DNA of 64,000 nucleotides. Source: Sitta carolinensis. Lineage: Eukaryota > Chordata > Aves > Passeriformes > Sittidae. Below, one piece after another: positions 53,377-64,000 of this stretch. The notes under the pieces are model-generated. The model was not told where the DNA came from, did not search any database, and saw only the letters and a list, made by a program, of their open reading frames with translations. A program made the position numbers and the translations under genes. The DNA is taken from assembly GCA_032173965.1 (NCBI GenBank), contig CM063310.1, positions 1,551,735-1,615,734 on the forward strand, given 5' to 3'. Position 1 is the stretch's first letter. Each line of letters starts with the position of its first letter.

Positions 53377-53382
53377 AATAAA
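53377..53382 (+). terminator. RCOR2 poly(A) signal
   Basis: AATAAA 54 nt past the RCOR2 stop, followed by GTATTTT and then the G-rich 53410 array. Confidence 0.85.
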
Positions 53383-53404
53383 AGTATTTTACTACAAGGG
53401 CCGC

Positions 53405-53925
53405 GAGTGCGGGGGGACTGGGGGCGCTGGGAGCACTGGTTTGTACTGGGAGCGCTGGACTGGTTTGTACTGGGAGCACTGGGAGCGCTGGTTTGTACTG
53501 GGAGCACTGGAGTGCACTGGTTTGTACTGGGAGCACTGGGAGCGCTGGTTTGTACTGGGAGCACTGGAGTGCACTGGTTTGTACTGGGAGCACTGGGAGC
53601 GCTGGTTTGTACTGGGAGCGCTGGTTTGTACTGGGAGCACTGGGAGCGCTGGTTTGTACTGGGAGCACTGGAGTGCACTGGGAGCACTGGAGTGCACTGG
53701 GAGCACTGGTTGACTGGGAGCGCTGGTTTGTACTGGGAGCACTGGTTTGTACTGGGAGCACTGGAGCGCTGGTTTGCACTGGGAGCGCTGGAGTGCACTG
53801 GTTTGTACTGGGAGCACTGGGAGCGCTGGTTTGTACTGGGAGCACTGGAGTGCACTGGGAGCGCTGGTTTGTACTGGTTTGTACTGGAAGCGCTGGTTTG
53901 TACTGGTTTGCACTGGGCACGGGGC
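53405..53925. repeat. minisatellite between convergent RCOR2 and MARK2
   Basis: About 27 units of 15-19 bp (TACTGGGAGCACTGG with TTTG, AGCGC and AGTGC variants), filling the gap between the two poly(A) signals. Confidence 0.93.
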
Positions 53926-53984
53926 TCTGCAGCCCCTCTCCCCCTCGAGCAGCACTCAGAGGCCGCGGATCTTTCTGGAAAGTT

Positions 53985-53990
53985 TTTAAT
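53985..53990 (-). terminator. MARK2 poly(A) signal
   Basis: ATTAAA on the minus strand, 1.05 kb past the MARK2 stop. 53991..55036 is the GC-rich 3' UTR; its 54240..54960 part has irregular CCCGGG and AGGTG-type short repeats but no gene. Confidence 0.7.
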
Positions 53991-55036
53991 CAGAACCTGG
54001 AAAATCCACCGCAGAGGGGGCGTGGCCGGGGTTGGCCCCTCCCCGATGACCCCGCCCCCAGGGGCGGTGCCCAGGGCGGGCTACAGCAGGACAAAAGGGG
54101 GGGGGGAGGGGACACCCCCGGCAGCAGCAGCGCCCCCGCCCCTCCCCCCCCCGGGGCCTCCCTGAGTGCGGGGGGAGGGGACGCCCCTGTCCCCGAGGGG
54201 GGAGGGGCGGGGGACACCGGGACCCCCCCACCCCCCCTAAGGCCACCGCGGGGCCCGGGGGGGCCCGGGCTGCCCCCGAGAGCCCCCGTAAGGCTCGGGG
54301 ACCCCCGGGCTGTCCCCGCGGGGCCCCGGGCCACCCGCGCTGCCCCCGGGCCCGGGGGGCCCGGCCCTCCCCGAGACCCCCCGGGAGGAGTCCCTGTGCC
54401 CGGCCGGGCCGCGTCCCCCCCGGACCTGCCCAGGTCACCGGGGGTCCCCGGGGTCCCCAGGGAACCCCGGCGCTGTCCCCAAAGGCCCGTCCGGGACGTC
54501 CCCACATCCTCCCACGGCCCTGGACACCACAGGTTGTCCCCAGGTGCATCCAGGTGGTCCCGGGCCCGGCCAGGTGAGCCCCAGAGAGCCCGGCTCTGGC
54601 CAGGTGTCCCCACGGAGACCTGGACCCCGCCCAGGGTCCGGCCAGGTGACCCTCGAGGTCCTGGGTCCATCCACACGAAGGCCGGGAGCGCTCGAGCTCC
54701 CTCCAGGTGCTCCCCGGTCGTCCCAGGTCCATGCCCCGTGGGCGTCCCCACCGTGTCCGTGGCTCGGGGCCGGTGCTCGGTGGCCACCACAGGCACTCCA
54801 GGCACTCCCGGGCTGCCACTCCAGGTCGCCGTGTCCGTGGCTCAGGGCCGGAGCTCCTTGGCCACCTCGGAGCCACCCCCGGGTCGCCGTGTCCATGTCC
54901 CCGGAGCTGCAGCTCGGCGGCCACCTCGGAGCCGCCCCGGGTCACCGTGTCCGTGTCCCCAGAGGCGGAGCCCCCTCTGGGTGACCCCCGCCCGTGGCTC
55001 GCGGCCGCAGCTCCCGGGCCGAGCCGGGGCCGTGGC

Positions 55037-64000
<8,964 letters not shown>

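Overview
This is nuclear DNA from a vertebrate, most likely a bird, and looks like a GC-rich gene-dense microchromosome. The basis is seven split genes with GT/AG introns whose exons read as close vertebrate orthologues, three U2 snRNA genes, compact CpG-rich promoters, and introns made almost entirely of G- or C-rich tandem repeats. Species cannot be told from the sequence. Nothing prokaryotic is present.

Layout: 1-4100 is a rearranged U2 snRNA cluster, with three identical 188-nt genes (minus, plus, minus), their octamer enhancers and 3' boxes, and a 0.9-kb minisatellite between the first two. Then come TMEM223 (4685-5812, minus), NXF1 (6104-27951, minus, 21 coding exons), STX5 (28678-33763, minus, 10 coding exons), COX8A (35054-35344, minus, 2 exons), NAA40 (35694-46560, minus, 8 coding exons), RCOR2 (49018-53323, plus, 12 exons) and MARK2 (55037 to beyond 64000, minus, 5' end outside the window). 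NAA40 and RCOR2 are divergent; RCOR2 and MARK2 converge tail to tail across a short minisatellite. Poly(A) signals, CRE/ETS promoter sites and a TATA box fit this gene set.

Roles: U2 snRNA (splicing), NXF1 (mRNA export), STX5 (ER-Golgi fusion), TMEM223 and COX8A (cytochrome c oxidase assembly and structure), NAA40 (histone N-terminal acetylation), RCOR2 (LSD1/HDAC corepressor scaffold) and MARK2 (polarity kinase). From memory, TMEM223-NXF1-STX5 and COX8A-NAA40-RCOR2-MARK2 are two separate blocks on human 11q12-q13, so their junction here (STX5/COX8A) is a synteny breakpoint relative to human.

Most notable observations: (1) intron 10 of NXF1 carries a short unique island that matches the TAP/NXF1-binding constitutive transport element (CTE), stranded between minisatellites; (2) a ~1.2-kb GGGACA hexanucleotide array in NAA40 that is open in all six frames; (3) many unrelated arrays share a 20-bp unit length; (4) the U2 pair forms a large inverted repeat; (5) many conserved exons carry single-base G/C homopolymer indels, most simply assembly errors, which would make automatic annotation lose these genes. 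Exon limits were placed by hand from splice signals and remembered orthologous proteins; no search was run.
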